A stretch of DNA of 64,000 bases from RHKX01 sp963823565 (GTDB taxonomy: Bacteria; Actinomycetota; Thermoleophilia; Solirubrobacterales; 70-9), in NCBI GenBank assembly GCA_963823565.1, contig CAWGLR010000003.1, positions 372,001 through 436,000 on the forward strand. Reading direction: 5' to 3'. The notes below the pieces were generated by a model. The model searched no databases. It had not been told where the DNA came from and was given only the letters and a program-made list of their open reading frames with translations. The position numbers and the translations under genes are program-made. Positions within the stretch are counted from its first letter, which is position 1. Each line of letters starts with the position of its first letter. Shown here piece by piece: positions 62,853-64,000 of the stretch.

Positions 62853-64000
62853 TGAACCGCCGTCGCAACACCCCGCTCCAGGCCCTGACGGCCTCGCCGA
62901 CGATGGTCGGCGCGATCACGACCCTGATCGTGATCGTCGCGGTATTCCTCGCCTACAACGCCAACAACGGGCTCCCGTTCGTCCCGGTCTACCGCGTCTC
63001 GGTCGTCGTTCCGAACGCCTCGCGCCTGGTCGAGAACAACGAGGTCCGGATCGGCGGCACGCGGGTCGGCGTCGTCGAGTCGATCGAGCCCGTCCGGATG
63101 CCGGTCGAGGACGAGGGATCCGACGCCGCGACCGCGGGCAACACCGGTGGCGTCGTCGCGAAGCTGAACCTGAAGCTCGACAAGACGGCGCAGCCGATCC
63201 CCGAGAACTCGATCTTCCGCATCCGCTACAAGTCGGCGTTCGGGCTCAAGTTCCTCGAGATCACCCGCGGGGACGGGCCGGGCGCGCCGGAGGGCTTCAC
63301 GTTCAACGGCACCAACGACAACGACGACCCGGCCGACGACGACGACCAGATCCTCTCGATCGAGGAGGTCAGCCAGAACGACGGGGCCGACGACGGCACC
63401 TTCATCGCGCAGACCGAGTTCGACGAGATCGGCAACACCTTCGACCAGCCGACCCGCAACGCGATCCGGCAGAACCTGCTCGGCTACGGCGACGCCTTCG
63501 CGGCGCGCGGAAGCTCCCTCAACCAGGCGATCTCGGCCCTCAACCCGCTGCTGACGAACCTGCTCCCGGTTGCGCAGACGCTGAACGACCCGGGGACCAA
63601 CCTCGAGGCGTTCTTCCCGGCCCTGGGCCGGACCGCGTCGATCGTCGCGCCCGTCGCCGAGCAGAACGCCGAGCTCTTCGGGAAGATGGCGACCACCTTC
63701 GCCGCGATCGGGGCCGACCCGCAGGCGCTCCAGGACACGATCTCCGGCGGCCCGCCGACCCTGCAGACCGGGATCGACGTCCTCCCCGGCCAGCAGCCGT
63801 TCCTCCGCGAGTTCGCAGAGCTCGAGCGCCGGCTCAACCCAGGTGTCAAAGACCTGCGGATATCGCTGCCGACGCTGAACCGCGCGCTCGCGGTCGGCAC
63901 TCCCATCCTCCAGCGGTCGGTCGCCGCCAACCATCGGCTCCGCGCCGTCTTCGGCTCACTCGAGTCGCTGGTCGAGCAGCCGAGCACGAAGAGCTCGCTG
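62852..64000 (+). CDS. Mce/MlaD family lipid-transport protein (third, 3' end outside window)
   Basis: Open frame of 383 codons from ATG 62852 to the window end. The N-terminal membrane helix is VGAITTLIVIVAVFLAYNAN; the MCE domain reads VSVVVPNASRLVENNEVRIG, GTRVGVVESIEPVRMPVEDE and FRIRYKSAFGLKFLEITRG. An Asp-rich loop (NDNDDPADDDDQ) interrupts the region after the MCE domain. The helical part continues past the edge. It belongs to the same operon as the two preceding mce genes. Confidence 0.93.
   Translation, partial: MNRRRNTPLQALTASPTMVGAITTLIVIVAVFLAYNANNGLPFVPVYRVSVVVPNASRLVENNEVRIGGTRVGVVESIEPVRMPVEDEGSDAATAGNTGGVVAKLNLKLDKTAQPIPENSIFRIRYKSAFGLKFLEITRGDGPGAPEGFTFNGTNDNDDPADDDDQILSIEEVSQNDGADDGTFIAQTEFDEIGNTFDQPTRNAIRQNLLGYGDAFAARGSSLNQAISALNPLLTNLLPVAQTLNDPGTNLEAFFPALGRTASIVAPVAEQNAELFGKMATTFAAIGADPQALQDTISGGPPTLQTGIDVLPGQQPFLREFAELERRLNPGVKDLRISLPTLNRALAVGTPILQRSVAANHRLRAVFGSLESLVEQPSTKSSL

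Overview
The window is a very GC-rich chromosomal segment with dense Arg/Ala/Glu-rich genes, GTG/TTG starts and stop-start overlaps. It suggests an actinobacterium. The mix of Mce genes, an AbiEi/DUF559 protein, a TIGR03032 protein and ribosomal proteins with acidic tails points, by inference, to the Thermoleophilia/Solirubrobacterales. No rRNA, CRISPR array, prophage or insertion sequence was recognised. Layout: (1) 1-2.7 kb, the 3' part of rpoC. (2) 2.8-6.7 kb, a reverse-strand block with an AbiEi/DUF559 gene between two perfect 54-bp palindromic repeats, then a three-gene operon (HAD phosphatase, small membrane protein, sulfotransferase-TIGR03032 fusion). (3) 6.76-7.63 kb, rpsL-rpsG. (4) 7.7-10.2 kb, a second reverse-strand block with two membrane proteins and a frameshifted gene. 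(5) 10.5-26.7 kb, fusA-tuf and the complete S10-spc series through secY-adk-map. (6) 26.7-34.5 kb, a carbohydrate island (GH13 glucosidase and a complete ABC sugar importer), a ParB-like gene, a secreted protein and a small RHH-like gene. This fills the slot between map and rpmJ where infA is usually found. (7) 34.5-38.3 kb, the alpha operon rpmJ-rpsM-rpsK-rpsD-rpoA-rplQ-truA. (8) 38.3-45.5 kb, [NiFe]-hydrogenase maturation genes hypC, a second hypC-like gene, hypD, hypE, hypA, hypB and a multiply frameshifted hypF, facing a NiCoT nickel permease. (9) 45.5-51.7 kb, surE-ligA-F420 oxidoreductase, a DacB-type PBP4 and a patatin. (10) 51.7-59.4 kb, fadD, an unlisted 58-residue HTH-like gene, a CAP-domain protein, a DsbA-like protein, tRNA-Pro(CGG), a broken trmO, aacS, superoxide dismutase and lemA. 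(11) 59.6-64.0 kb, three consecutive Mce/MlaD genes, the third cut by the window edge. How the genes work together: most of the window is the transcription and translation core. In it the usual str-S10-spc-alpha order is kept but opened three times by unrelated genes. The sugar importer and GH13 enzyme form one uptake-and-hydrolysis unit. The hyp genes and nickel permease form one metallocentre unit whose hypF is broken as written, and no hydrogenase subunit gene is in view. Two recurring non-coding themes stand out. First, a TANNNT -10 box lies 7-9 nt before the start codon of twelve operon-leading genes, implying leaderless transcripts. Second, there are many strong palindromes between convergent genes, some with a duplicated arm.
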